The notes beneath the pieces are model-generated. The model was not told where the DNA came from. It searched no databases and saw only the letters and a list, made by a program, of their open reading frames with translations. From positions 1 through 64,000 of the forward strand of contig JACDOG010000004.1 in assembly GCA_017656305.1 (NCBI GenBank): 64,000 nt of DNA, in the 5' to 3' direction. Source of the DNA: Thermoanaerobacteraceae bacterium (GTDB taxonomy: Bacteria > Bacillota > JADQBR01). Positions within the stretch are counted from its first letter, which is position 1. Every line of letters starts with the position of its first letter. Positions 17,493 through 25,708 of the stretch are shown piece after piece. Both the position numbers and the translations under genes were made by a program.

Positions 17493-18623
17493 TCACTTGC
17501 CGAGACTGCATTTTAACCGGCGGTCGCCGGAAAACTCCTCAAATTCCGATTTATTTTCCCAGTAGATACGCACTATGCGTTCCAAAAAGTAGATTATCTG
17601 TTCTATTTCATAGCCGATATTAGCCAGTTCCATCAGTGAGGTCACATTTTCCCGGTTTTCCGCAGCCAGGTGCCACTCCCCTATTTTTTCCTTTAATTCA
17701 GTCACCATTTCCCTGGTCTCCCGCGATTTGCTCAAAATAAAATCATGAATGTCATCGTCGCGGGTGGTGAGAAAAGCAATTAGGTTATCCTGGATACTAA
17801 CCGTCGACGTCAGCAGCTGCTTGATCACCCGGATAATTTCCTCGTATTCCTTGCTGGCATCAGTGAGGTCCGGGTTTCTTTTCGCCCTGTTGCACTCCGT
17901 ATTGTAAATACCGAGAATCCGCTCAAAAATGAGGTTGAAACTAGAGAGAATATTTTCGTACATATTCACCTTGCCGCTGTGATTGCTGCGGCGGAAGCCT
18001 ATCTTGTCTTTATAATGAAACAGGCTCTGCCGGGCTTCATCCAGCGCGCGGCGCACATCCCCAATGGCCAGATTGATACTTTCCTCATCGTAGCCTTTCC
18101 CGGCAATAAAGGCCGACAGAACTTTGACGTAAAACGCTTTCAGCTTGTAATTCAAAACCTCAATTTTAACAAACAAATCCTGTTCCAGGTTGGGCGGGGC
18201 AATGACAACGTTGACAACTATCCCGGTCATGATTCCCACCACGGTGGCCGCCAGCCTTTCGGCAGCATAAAGGTAAGCCGGGTCCGTCACATTTATCATC
18301 ACAGCAGCAGTGGTGATGACTGTCAACGTCACGGCATTTTCCAATTTCAGCTTTAAACATATCAAGATAGAGATCACCACGGCCAGGCCGATTAAAATAG
18401 GATCGGCATACAGGAAATTTACGATAACAAAACCCACCGTACCGCCTATGGCGGTGGCTACCATCCGGTTCCAGCCTTCGGTAAAGGATTTCGGTATGGA
18501 AGGCTGAATACTGATGACAGTGGCAATAACCGCCAAAATCGAAGGAAGCCCCAATACCTCGCTCAGCCAGATACTCAGGACTACGGCCAGCCCGGTTTTC
18601 CAGATGCGCGGGCCTATGGTCAT
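17493..18623 (-). CDS. Aromatic acid exporter family (ArAE/FUSC) membrane protein
   Basis: 376 residues. The first 140 residues hold about five membrane segments and the family motif IQPSIPKSFTEGWNRMVATAIGGTVG. The remainder is soluble and helical, with a C-terminal ArAE_1_C-like region. This layout matches Bacillus YgaE/YqjA-type proteins. Transport of aromatic acids is known only for distant members, so the substrate is open. ATG 18623 follows GGGGAGG. The gene is convergent with lipM and has no operon partner. Confidence 0.85.
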   Translation of the reverse strand: MTIGPRIWKTGLAVVLSIWLSEVLGLPSILAVIATVISIQPSIPKSFTEGWNRMVATAIGGTVGFVIVNFLYADPILIGLAVVISILICLKLKLENAVTLTVITTAAVMINVTDPAYLYAAERLAATVVGIMTGIVVNVVIAPPNLEQDLFVKIEVLNYKLKAFYVKVLSAFIAGKGYDEESINLAIGDVRRALDEARQSLFHYKDKIGFRRSNHSGKVNMYENILSSFNLIFERILGIYNTECNRAKRNPDLTDASKEYEEIIRVIKQLLTSTVSIQDNLIAFLTTRDDDIHDFILSKSRETREMVTELKEKIGEWHLAAENRENVTSLMELANIGYEIEQIIYFLERIVRIYWENKSEFEEFSGDRRLKCSLGK

Positions 18624-18728
18624 GCTCTTTACCTCCCCGGTCTATGCAACACCACGCAAATTCAATATATACCTGCATATTATAGCAAATACCATATAGC
18701 TGATAAAGTGCTTTAATTAATTCTTAAC

Positions 18729-18758
18729 AAAAAAAAAGCGCCCGACCCCTGGTCAGGC
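18729..18758 (-). terminator. Terminator of the MacAB-like operon
   Basis: GCCCGACC (18740-18747) pairs with GGTCAGGC (18751-18758) with one wobble, followed on the minus strand by a run of T residues at 18729-18737. It comes right after the permease stop at 18772. Confidence 0.8.
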
Positions 18759-18771
18759 AAAAACGGTTTCC

Positions 18772-20097
18772 TTATCGCCGCAGGGCTTCCACAGGCGGTA
18801 CGGAAGACGCCGATATGGCTGGGTAAACACCAAACAAAAGCCCGGACCCCAGTGCCACTCCCGCAGCTATTTCAATAGCCTCCAAACTGACTGCCGTTTC
18901 AAAACCGTACTGAGCAAACAGGTTGATTCCCCATATGCCCGCTGCTATCCCCGCAATAGAACCGATACCGCTCAAGTACAGAGCTTCCAGCAAAAACTGC
19001 ACCAGCAAATCACCTTGTTTGGCTCCCAAGGCCCTGCGAACACCGATTTCTCCTGTTCTTTCCGTTACCGCCACCAGCATGATATTCATAATTCCCAGAC
19101 CGCCGACCAGCAGGGAAACAGCCGCTATTCCCCCGAGAAGTAAGGTCATGACCCGGTTGGCCTTATTGGCTTCATCCACCAGCTGGTTCAGGTTGGTGAT
19201 AGTAATCAAATCTTCACTGCTGGATAAAACCGGCAGTTCATCCTTGGGCCCGCCGGGTTTTGCCGGCACCGGCACGGGTTGGAGTTCGCCCGGCCGTTCC
19301 GGGCCGCCTTGATCAGGAGGTGCCGGGGTAGGCGCTCTCTGGTCCAGCCCCAATTTTCTCCGAAATATCCGGCCCATCTGGACCACCGCCAGGTCCGCTT
19401 CCGTTTCCGAACCGGCTTTCGCCCATATCTCCTCAACCGTCGTCTTTTCCGCAATGCGCTGGGCGGTGGTATAGGGAATTAAGATTTTATCATCAATACC
19501 CTCGCCGTTTCCTTTACCCTTCTTTGTCAGCACACCGATAACGCGGAACGTGCGGCCTTCAAGAGTAAATGTCTGTCCCACGGGATTGCGCCCCCGCATC
19601 AAGCCGACCCCTACATTATATCCCAGTACAGCAACCGGCGAGCGCTGCTCCACATGCCATTTGGTAAAAAAATGCCCTGCCAGCAGCGAGTGGTCACGAA
19701 TTTCCGGAAACAAGTGATTGACACCGATAATATCAATCTTTCCCCGGGAACGCCGCCAGCGCATTAGCCCTTTGGTATGCACCACCGGTGTGGCCATTTC
19801 CAGGCCTTCCACCCTTTCCACCAGTTCCGCGGCCTCTTCCGGTTCAAACTCCACCGCTTTTTCCTGGGCACGCACCACGATAACGTTGGTGCCCAGGCTT
19901 TTAAATTGAGCTACTACCGCTTGCCTGGCACCTTCGCCGATACCCATCAAGCTAACCACCGATGCCACACCAATGGCAACTCCCAAGATAGTGAGAGCCG
20001 ATCGCAAGGGGTTGGATAGGATGCCGTGCCCGGCCATTTGGGCACTAAACCAAAAACGCACCCACAGCGAACGCAAAGTCCGTCCCACACCTATCAC
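18772..20097 (-). CDS. MacB-type ABC exporter permease
   Basis: 441 residues. MacB/FtsX-type topology: one membrane segment near residues 30-53, a large extracytoplasmic domain, then three C-terminal helices with VTERTGEIGVRRALGAK, the family hallmark. The external domain has a proline-rich insert at about residues 255-290 (P, G, Q and E rich), which may be a flexible linker. It is fully separate from its ATPase (encoded at 21860-22579), unlike E. coli MacB where the two are fused. It overlaps the adaptor gene by 4 bp. Substrate unknown; peptides, lipids or drugs are exported by relatives. Confidence 0.92.
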   Translation of the reverse strand: MIGVGRTLRSLWVRFWFSAQMAGHGILSNPLRSALTILGVAIGVASVVSLMGIGEGARQAVVAQFKSLGTNVIVVRAQEKAVEFEPEEAAELVERVEGLEMATPVVHTKGLMRWRRSRGKIDIIGVNHLFPEIRDHSLLAGHFFTKWHVEQRSPVAVLGYNVGVGLMRGRNPVGQTFTLEGRTFRVIGVLTKKGKGNGEGIDDKILIPYTTAQRIAEKTTVEEIWAKAGSETEADLAVVQMGRIFRRKLGLDQRAPTPAPPDQGGPERPGELQPVPVPAKPGGPKDELPVLSSSEDLITITNLNQLVDEANKANRVMTLLLGGIAAVSLLVGGLGIMNIMLVAVTERTGEIGVRRALGAKQGDLLVQFLLEALYLSGIGSIAGIAAGIWGINLFAQYGFETAVSLEAIEIAAGVALGSGLLFGVYPAISASSVPPVEALRR

Positions 20098-21860
20098 TCC
20101 CCTTCAGCCTTGCCTGCATTGGGTTTACCGTTACCTGCTTCGCCGCCCTTATTTTCATTTCCCGGCAATATTGTATCCTGAGATTGAATGTGCTGGCTGG
20201 GCAGCAGGTCCTCCGTGCTGCCGGTGATTACCAACTGTCCTTCTTTCAAACCGCTTTTCACTTCAGCTACCCGGTCATTCATCAGCCCCAGTTCCACCGA
20301 TACTACCTTGGGCACACCATTGGGCTGCAGTATTTCCACCTTGGGTTGCCCGTCCTCTTCAAAAATGGCTTCCAGCGGCACTAACAGTACATCCTCTGCA
20401 CTGCCCGCTTCAATATGGGCCTTGGCCTGCATTCCAGGTCTCAATTCTGGCCCGCCTTTTACTTTAATATTGACTTGAAAGCGTGCTATGCCGTTTTGAT
20501 CTCGGCCCATGGTGGAAACGTGGGTGACCTCGCCTTCAAAGGTCTTGCCCGGCAGAGCATCTACCGTTACTTTAACTGGTGCACCCTGCCTTACCAGTAA
20601 AACATCAACATCATCCACTTCCACCCACATGCGCATATTGGAGGTGGTGTAGACACTACCTACGTAGCGTCCCGGTTCGATACTTTGACCCGGCTCGGCA
20701 TCGATGTAGGCTACAATGCCGTCCATGGAGGCTGTCACCTCCAACTGTTCCAGCTGGGAACGCAGCTTCTGCAATTCCATTTCCTGTTCTCTAATTTCAT
20801 CCAGTTTTGTTTCAATTTTTTCCCGGGCATCCTCACCAGCCAGCGAAACTATAGGGTCTCCCTTTTCAACCGTCTCCATCTCGTGGACAAATACTTTTGT
20901 CGCTATGGCATCGGCCCGGCTTAAAATTGTCTCCTCATCAACATACCGTTCGACCTTGGAGTAATAGCGCAGCCAGTTGACCCAGGTAACATCAATATCT
21001 TCACTCGCATCACCGGCATCCTCCTGCTTTACCAGGCCAACCTGCGCCCGCATGCCCGGGCGTACCAACCCGGGATTCTCAGCTTCCAATGTTATCCAGT
21101 AAGTCAGTTGATACTGGTCTTCTTCATAATTTCCTCCTGCATATAAAGCATCTTCCAACTCGGAACTGGGGACAGGAATAGGACTGGGATTAACATCAGT
21201 TACCCTGGCTTTAATCAAACTGCCAAACTCGTCAAAACGCAGCACAGCCAGGTCACCTTCAGACACCCTCTGAAACTCCCCGGGTGTCAGCTTGGCGGTC
21301 ATTCTAAACCGGGAATCATCCACAACCCTGGCCACAATCTCACCCTGAATTAATTCTTCACCTTCTTTAACACTCAAGCCCTGCACCCGCCCGCTGATAG
21401 GCGCTCTCAAAGTTATACCCTGGGCAGGATTAATATTGTGCAGCTCACTGACAGGAACACCCATCATATCCGCCAGATATTCCTTGTCCGCTTCCAGCTG
21501 TTCCTGTAAAGTTTCAATATTTGTTACCAAATCAGGAGCACTTAGCCGCAGCAGGACCTGGCCTTTCTTGACTTCGTCTCCCTCTTCCACCAGTACTTCG
21601 TCAATTATGTAATTGCTTACGGCATTGGCAGTCATAGGACCCCGGCCGCCGGGTATCCTGATGGCACCGTGGTCTGCAGGGTTGAGCGAACCGGTTGCCT
21701 CAACACTGACTTCAATATCCCCGCGCACCACTTCCTGGGTGGCGTAAACCGGTCCCTGCGCTTCCTCCTCCGGCGGGGGCGCCAACTGCCGGTAAGAATA
21801 GTACCCTCCTCCAAGAACCACGGCTACAATCACAATAATCATGATAATACGCTGCATCAT
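20094..21860 (-). CDS. MacA/HlyD-like adaptor with two tandem adaptor modules
   Basis: 588 residues, well above the 370-400 usual for MacA. An N-terminal membrane anchor lies at residues 4-22. Two similar halves follow. Module 1 (about 40-290) has a barrel-sandwich half (VLVEEGDEVKKGQVLLRL), a short helical hairpin and RAPISGRVQGLSVKEGEEL. Module 2 (about 300-560) has FVHEMETVEKGDPIVSLAG, a coiled coil around EIREQEMELQKLRSQLEQLE, then a beta-barrel region ending in VPLEAIFEEDG and GLKEGQLVITGS. The tail is Gly/Asn/Lys/Glu rich. It is encoded between the ATPase and permease with 1-bp and 4-bp overlaps, so the three form one exporter. Confidence 0.88.
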   Translation of the reverse strand: MMQRIIMIIVIVAVVLGGGYYSYRQLAPPPEEEAQGPVYATQEVVRGDIEVSVEATGSLNPADHGAIRIPGGRGPMTANAVSNYIIDEVLVEEGDEVKKGQVLLRLSAPDLVTNIETLQEQLEADKEYLADMMGVPVSELHNINPAQGITLRAPISGRVQGLSVKEGEELIQGEIVARVVDDSRFRMTAKLTPGEFQRVSEGDLAVLRFDEFGSLIKARVTDVNPSPIPVPSSELEDALYAGGNYEEDQYQLTYWITLEAENPGLVRPGMRAQVGLVKQEDAGDASEDIDVTWVNWLRYYSKVERYVDEETILSRADAIATKVFVHEMETVEKGDPIVSLAGEDAREKIETKLDEIREQEMELQKLRSQLEQLEVTASMDGIVAYIDAEPGQSIEPGRYVGSVYTTSNMRMWVEVDDVDVLLVRQGAPVKVTVDALPGKTFEGEVTHVSTMGRDQNGIARFQVNIKVKGGPELRPGMQAKAHIEAGSAEDVLLVPLEAIFEEDGQPKVEILQPNGVPKVVSVELGLMNDRVAEVKSGLKEGQLVITGSTEDLLPSQHIQSQDTILPGNENKGGEAGNGKPNAGKAEGE

Positions 21861-22579
21861 TACCCGCTCACCTCCGAAACAGAACCAGTATTGTTCTCTA
21901 ATATTTCCTCCCGCTCGATTTCCCCATCCAGCAAACGTATAATACGCCGGCCGTAATGCGCGATATCCTCTTCATGGGTCACCTGGACAATGGTCAAGCC
22001 CTGTTCGCGGTTGAGTTTTTGAAATATGGCCATGATATGCTCGCCGGTTCGCGAATCCAGGGCTCCCGTAGGCTCATCGGCAAGAATAACTTCCGGTTCA
22101 CCTACTAACGCCCGGGCAATGGCCACACGCTGCTGCTCACCACCGGATAACTGGGCCGGGCGGTGATGAATCCTGTTACCCAAGCCTACAGACTCCAACG
22201 CTGCCACGGCGCGGCGGCGGCGTTCCTTGCTGCTTATACCGCGGTAGATTAAAGGTAGCTCCACATTTGCCTGGGCAGTTAAATCAGGCAGCAGGTGAAA
22301 GCTCTGAAATACAAACCCGATAAATTCATTTCGAATTTCCGCCAGTTTATTATCGCTCAATTTGTCCACCCGTTTTCCGGCAAGTTCATATATCCCGGAA
22401 CTGGGCCGGTCCAGTGCCCCGATTATGTTGAGCAGTGTCGACTTCCCGGAACCCGACGGCCCCATAATTGAGACAAAATCACCTTTCTCTACTGCCAAAT
22501 CCACTCCTTTTAACGCCTCCACACGGACCTGACCGGTTTTATAATAACGTGTCACCTGCTCCAGTTTGATTAGAGGCAA
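21860..22579 (-). CDS. MacB/LolD-type ABC transporter ATPase
   Basis: About 239 residues. Walker [11 protein letters not shown]-loop [15 protein letters not shown], signature [15 protein letters not shown], Walker [13 protein letters not shown] and H-loop VTHEEDIA are all visible, with the LolD-type Q-loop. The longest frame starts at GTG 22588, but TTG 22579 lies 6 nt behind GGGAGGTG and gives [13 protein letters not shown], the usual start. First gene of a three-gene exporter operon. A 16-bp perfect palindrome lies just upstream. Confidence 0.93.
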   Translation of the reverse strand: MPLIKLEQVTRYYKTGQVRVEALKGVDLAVEKGDFVSIMGPSGSGKSTLLNIIGALDRPSSGIYELAGKRVDKLSDNKLAEIRNEFIGFVFQSFHLLPDLTAQANVELPLIYRGISSKERRRRAVAALESVGLGNRIHHRPAQLSGGEQQRVAIARALVGEPEVILADEPTGALDSRTGEHIMAIFQKLNREQGLTIVQVTHEEDIAHYGRRIIRLLDGEIEREEILENNTGSVSEVSG

Positions 22580-22600
22580 CCAGTTCACCTCCCTTCAAGT

Positions 22601-22616
22601 TTTCAATATATTGAAA
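22601..22616. promoter_or_regulatory. Palindrome before the MacAB-like operon
   Basis: TTTCAATATATTGAAA is a perfect 16-bp palindrome 22 bp upstream of the ATPase start codon, in a position where a repressor would block transcription. The regulator is unknown. Confidence 0.4.
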
Positions 22617-22763
22617 CCCACGCATCACCTTACTTTCAATAACCCGCACTTATGTTATTCGTTGACTTGCATATTTTTCCTGCATCACCCGGCATCTCAA
22701 CACCAAAATTACATGCCGATCTATTTATTAGACTGGAATAAGAGAAAAAAGTTCCCAGCAAAA

Positions 22764-22794
22764 GAAAAAAATGCCCGCTCGCTTTTTGGGGCAT
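22764..22794 (-). terminator. Terminator of the larA-type operon
   Basis: ATGCCC (22771-22776) pairs with GGGCAT (22789-22794) around a loop, followed on the minus strand by T residues at 22764-22770. It follows the stop of the LarA-like gene at 22812. Confidence 0.7.
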
Positions 22795-22811
22795 CCAATA
22801 TTTCTAATTTG

Positions 22812-24065
22812 CTATTCCTTTTTAATTGCCAGCTTTCCCTGATTGAACTCCAAGGTACATTTATCTTCAATGATAATATGGTCCAGCTGCGCCACTTCTT
22901 CATACAATGCCTCAGAAATATAAAGTTCGTCAAGGTGCAGGGTATTATGAATTATCATGACTCGAGCCTGTCGGGGATTGTCCAGGCGCAGACTTTCCCA
23001 GGCCTTTTTAATTGCCTGTTCATCATCAGGCATGATTACAGGCAGTTTAATCCGCCGCAAAAAGTTGGTAGTCAGCCCGTTCATATACGTCTTTTCCAAA
23101 TCTATAGCATCAAACAAGCGTTTTGTGATGAAATCCGCCAAGCCTACACCGTTGGCGTTGCCATGGGAAGCCTCCGATAAGCCTAAAACCACAATTCTGG
23201 TGATTTTTGGGATTTCCGGCTCCGGCACTCCTTCCAGATAAAATCTTCCAATTACATTGGTATCCAAACCAGTGCCGCTGTAATTTTTACCCATTTCCTC
23301 CACTATTAATAAATCTATTTGTTCAACCGGTAAAGATGGAGCTAAACTTTTTGCCCTCTCCAATAACTTTTTATCCACCGTCTCAAAATCCATGGGCTGG
23401 CAACCTTTGATTACCGCCGTCTCTTCATTGCCATTTTCCACTATGCCAATTCCACCGATTACCGGCACCCGGTTTAACACCGCACTGCCCACTTCGTACA
23501 CTACTTGAGCCATTTTAGCCGGCCCCAATCGGTGAACGGCAGCCGCCCCCCGTGCCCGGCCCAGGCCCACCGAGAGCATTTTGTACAACCCGCTTTCGTG
23601 CTCACCGCGAAAGGCAGTATGGGCTTTAACACGGTTAACCACAATAATCCCGTCGGCTGCATAAGCTTCTTCCGCACAGTAGACCGGAATCCCGGAAGCG
23701 GTATTGCCCAGGTGTACAACCGCACTGGAAGCTTTGACGGGCATCCTGACGGTTTCGGGCGTTATCCCCAGACTTTCCAAAATCTCCAGCATTCCCTGGG
23801 CAGTACCGCCACCGTGACTCCCCATAGCGGCTACCAAAAACGGCTTACCGCCCAGGGCCCGAATTTCCTCACCCACCAGCCGTAATATCTCGGCAATATT
23901 GGCAATCCCACGGCTACCCGCTGTGATAGCAACTGCTGCCCCGTGTCTTATTTTATCAGCCAGGGCTATCTCCCTGACAGCTTGCTTAACCGATAACCGA
24001 AGATCAGAAATTCGCATCTCGGAAAACTTTTGCCCGATTCGATAAAATGCGGGATAATACCTCAT
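22812..24065 (-). CDS. LarA-like nickel-pincer racemase/epimerase homologue
   Basis: About 417 residues of the LarA (DUF2088) superfamily. It is a paralogue of the adjacent LarA, not a close copy. Key residues align by motif: Arg52 (GSRGI) with Arg75 of Lactiplantibacillus LarA, His84 (GSHGGGT) with His108, His149 (KAHTAFRG) with His174, Lys162 (GLYKML) with the pincer-bearing Lys184, and His178 with the nickel ligand His200. The Lys-to-His spacing of 16 is the same in both. The frame opens at ATG 24101; ATG 24065, 10 nt after GGAGG, gives a natural MRYYPAFYRIG start. LarA homologues act on several 2-hydroxyacids, so the substrate is open. It is probably cotranscribed with larA. Confidence 0.8.
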   Translation of the reverse strand: MRYYPAFYRIGQKFSEMRISDLRLSVKQAVREIALADKIRHGAAVAITAGSRGIANIAEILRLVGEEIRALGGKPFLVAAMGSHGGGTAQGMLEILESLGITPETVRMPVKASSAVVHLGNTASGIPVYCAEEAYAADGIIVVNRVKAHTAFRGEHESGLYKMLSVGLGRARGAAAVHRLGPAKMAQVVYEVGSAVLNRVPVIGGIGIVENGNEETAVIKGCQPMDFETVDKKLLERAKSLAPSLPVEQIDLLIVEEMGKNYSGTGLDTNVIGRFYLEGVPEPEIPKITRIVVLGLSEASHGNANGVGLADFITKRLFDAIDLEKTYMNGLTTNFLRRIKLPVIMPDDEQAIKKAWESLRLDNPRQARVMIIHNTLHLDELYISEALYEEVAQLDHIIIEDKCTLEFNQGKLAIKKE

Positions 24066-24230
24066 TAATAAGATACCCTCCAAAGTAAACTTTCCTAGCA
24101 TGGCTTTTTAATGCTGCTTCAAAAACAGAGTCTAATAACAAAAAAGCGCATTGACATTGATTTTCACTAAAGAACTGACAAAGACTGTAACCAACACACG
24201 TGGTCACAGCCTCAACCATTTTCAAGCACA

Positions 24231-25487
24231 CTATTCTACTTGCGGCAATACCAGAGTGGCCTGCGGCATCACGTAGGCCTTAAAATTACTACCATGGCGC
24301 TGCGCTACTTGGTCCAGCGCTTCCTGAAAGCTGGCGGCATAAGTGAAATACAGCTTTTCAACATCTTCCCGCGGCATATCCGATACCAAAATTACGTTCT
24401 TCTCTTTTAACACCCGGGCAATGGCAAAGGCCTTGTGGCCACCAAGTACAAATTGCCGTTCAAATCTCTCAAATATATCTTCCAGCTTGTTAGACTGGCG
24501 AATCCACTCCTCGAAAACGTCCTCTCCATAGCCTTCCCTACACTGGGCCACCAAGATTATGGTCCCGCCCGGTTTGACTGCCGCCGCAGCATTTTCCAAT
24601 GCTTTCTGCGCCTGGTATATGTTGATATCCTTCGGATGGCCTCCGGCCCCGGCAATAACAACATCAGCAGCTTCGCTGAGCTTGACAACGCTGATTTCCT
24701 CACATACCTTAACTCCCTCCAGCCAGGCTTTTTCCACGTCCCCGGCAACCACGGATACTATTTCTTTCTGGGTATTGGTAACCACATTGAGGATAAAATC
24801 CACACCGGCCATCCGCGCCGCTTCCAGCATGATCCAATGAACCGGGTTGTCCTTGTAATTGCCGGTAGCGGCCCTGGGATCGGTCATTTTCGCGTGGTTA
24901 GCAGTGATCAGTTCACGCGCTGCTACCCCCGGCAAGATGGACTTCCGTCCACCCGAATAACCAGCAAAATAATGCAGCCCTATGAGCCCGGTGGTAATCA
25001 CCATGTCTGCTTCTGCCACCTCACGGTTAACGGAAAGTTGGGTGCCGTCGGACATTTTCCCCAGCGTCACCAAGTTTTCGTCTGCACTGTGGTTGACAAT
25101 CCGGTAGCGGTCCACAATCTCCGGGGTAAACGTCTGCCGGTTTTCCTCTTCGGTATTTCCCCTGTGAATACCGGTAGCCACCACGAAAACAATCTGCTCA
25201 TCCTTTACTCCTGCATTCTTCAGCTCTTCCATTAACGGAGGAAGCATGTATTTGTACGGCGTAGGTCTGGTCACATCATTGACAACAATAGCGACTTTTC
25301 CCGGCTTCTTCTTGTTTACTATCCCCGCAATGGTGTCACTGCCGATAGGATTTTTGAGCGCCCTCTTTACCGCTTCCAGGGGATTCTCCAGTCCCCTTGC
25401 AGTTTTAGGGCTCACCTCGGCCAGCACGTTATCCTCGTTAATCGTTCCTTTCACCACATCTTTCCCGTATGCCAGTACTATCTCCAT
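24231..25487 (-). CDS. larA: Nickel-dependent lactate racemase
   Basis: About 418 residues. Interconverts L- and D-lactate with the nickel-pincer nucleotide cofactor. Seen: DVTRPTP with the substrate Arg, VATGIHRGNTEEE with catalytic His108, GLHYFAGYSGGRKSILPG with the second catalytic His172 and the cofactor-binding Lys182, and NHAKM with the nickel ligand His198 (His174, Lys184 and His200 in the Lactiplantibacillus enzyme). The frame opens at GTG 25493; ATG 25487 is 5 nt behind AAGGGG and preferred. The cofactor genes larB, larC and larE are not in the window. It diverges from a D-lactate dehydrogenase gene pair, so it probably lets the cell use both lactate isomers. Confidence 0.92.
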   Translation of the reverse strand: MEIVLAYGKDVVKGTINEDNVLAEVSPKTARGLENPLEAVKRALKNPIGSDTIAGIVNKKKPGKVAIVVNDVTRPTPYKYMLPPLMEELKNAGVKDEQIVFVVATGIHRGNTEEENRQTFTPEIVDRYRIVNHSADENLVTLGKMSDGTQLSVNREVAEADMVITTGLIGLHYFAGYSGGRKSILPGVAARELITANHAKMTDPRAATGNYKDNPVHWIMLEAARMAGVDFILNVVTNTQKEIVSVVAGDVEKAWLEGVKVCEEISVVKLSEAADVVIAGAGGHPKDINIYQAQKALENAAAAVKPGGTIILVAQCREGYGEDVFEEWIRQSNKLEDIFERFERQFVLGGHKAFAIARVLKEKNVILVSDMPREDVEKLYFTYAASFQEALDQVAQRHGSNFKAYVMPQATLVLPQVE

Positions 25488-25552
25488 AGTCACCCCTTAG
25501 CGGGAACACCACCCTTCTTGCAAAAATTTCAAGTAACATTCTAACTTTTTAT

Positions 25553-25581
25553 TTTATCATAAAATACTTATTATTTATCAA
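25553..25581 (-). promoter_or_regulatory. Promoter of larA
   Basis: On the minus strand: TTGATA (25581-25576), 17-bp spacer, GATAAA (25558-25553). An ATACTTA half-site, as in the neighbouring palindrome, lies in the spacer at 25564-25570. Confidence 0.6.
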
Positions 25582-25588
25582 AATTTTC

Positions 25589-25609
25589 TTAAGTATACAT
25601 GATACTTAA
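25589..25609. promoter_or_regulatory. Operator-like palindrome between divergent lactate promoters
   Basis: TTAAGTAT-ACATG-ATACTTAA has perfect 8-bp arms. It lies between the -35 elements of larA (25576-25581) and of the GlcD-like gene (25621-25626), a typical place for a regulator acting on both operons. No regulator gene is adjacent. Confidence 0.6.
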
Positions 25610-25620
25610 TATATAAATAA

Positions 25621-25648
25621 TTACAAATTTTCAAATTTAATATATAAT
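25621..25648 (+). promoter_or_regulatory. Promoter of the D-lactate dehydrogenase operon
   Basis: TTACAA (25621-25626), 16-bp spacer, TATAAT (25643-25648). Transcription would start near 25655, immediately before a tandem repeat. Confidence 0.55.
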
Positions 25649-25658
25649 AAACTTTAGT

Positions 25659-25696
25659 GTATATGTTTATTTTTAGCGTACATGTTTATTTTTGCG
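25659..25696 (+). repeat. Two adjacent 19-bp direct repeats in the leader
   Basis: GTATATGTTTATTTTTAGC (25659-25677) is followed without a gap by GTACATGTTTATTTTTGCG (25678-25696). The copies agree at 15 of their first 16 positions. They lie between the predicted transcription start and the ribosome site of the GlcD-like gene, so they may be a downstream operator or an RNA-level element. Confidence 0.6.
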
Positions 25697-25708
25697 AGGT
25701 GAACAAAT

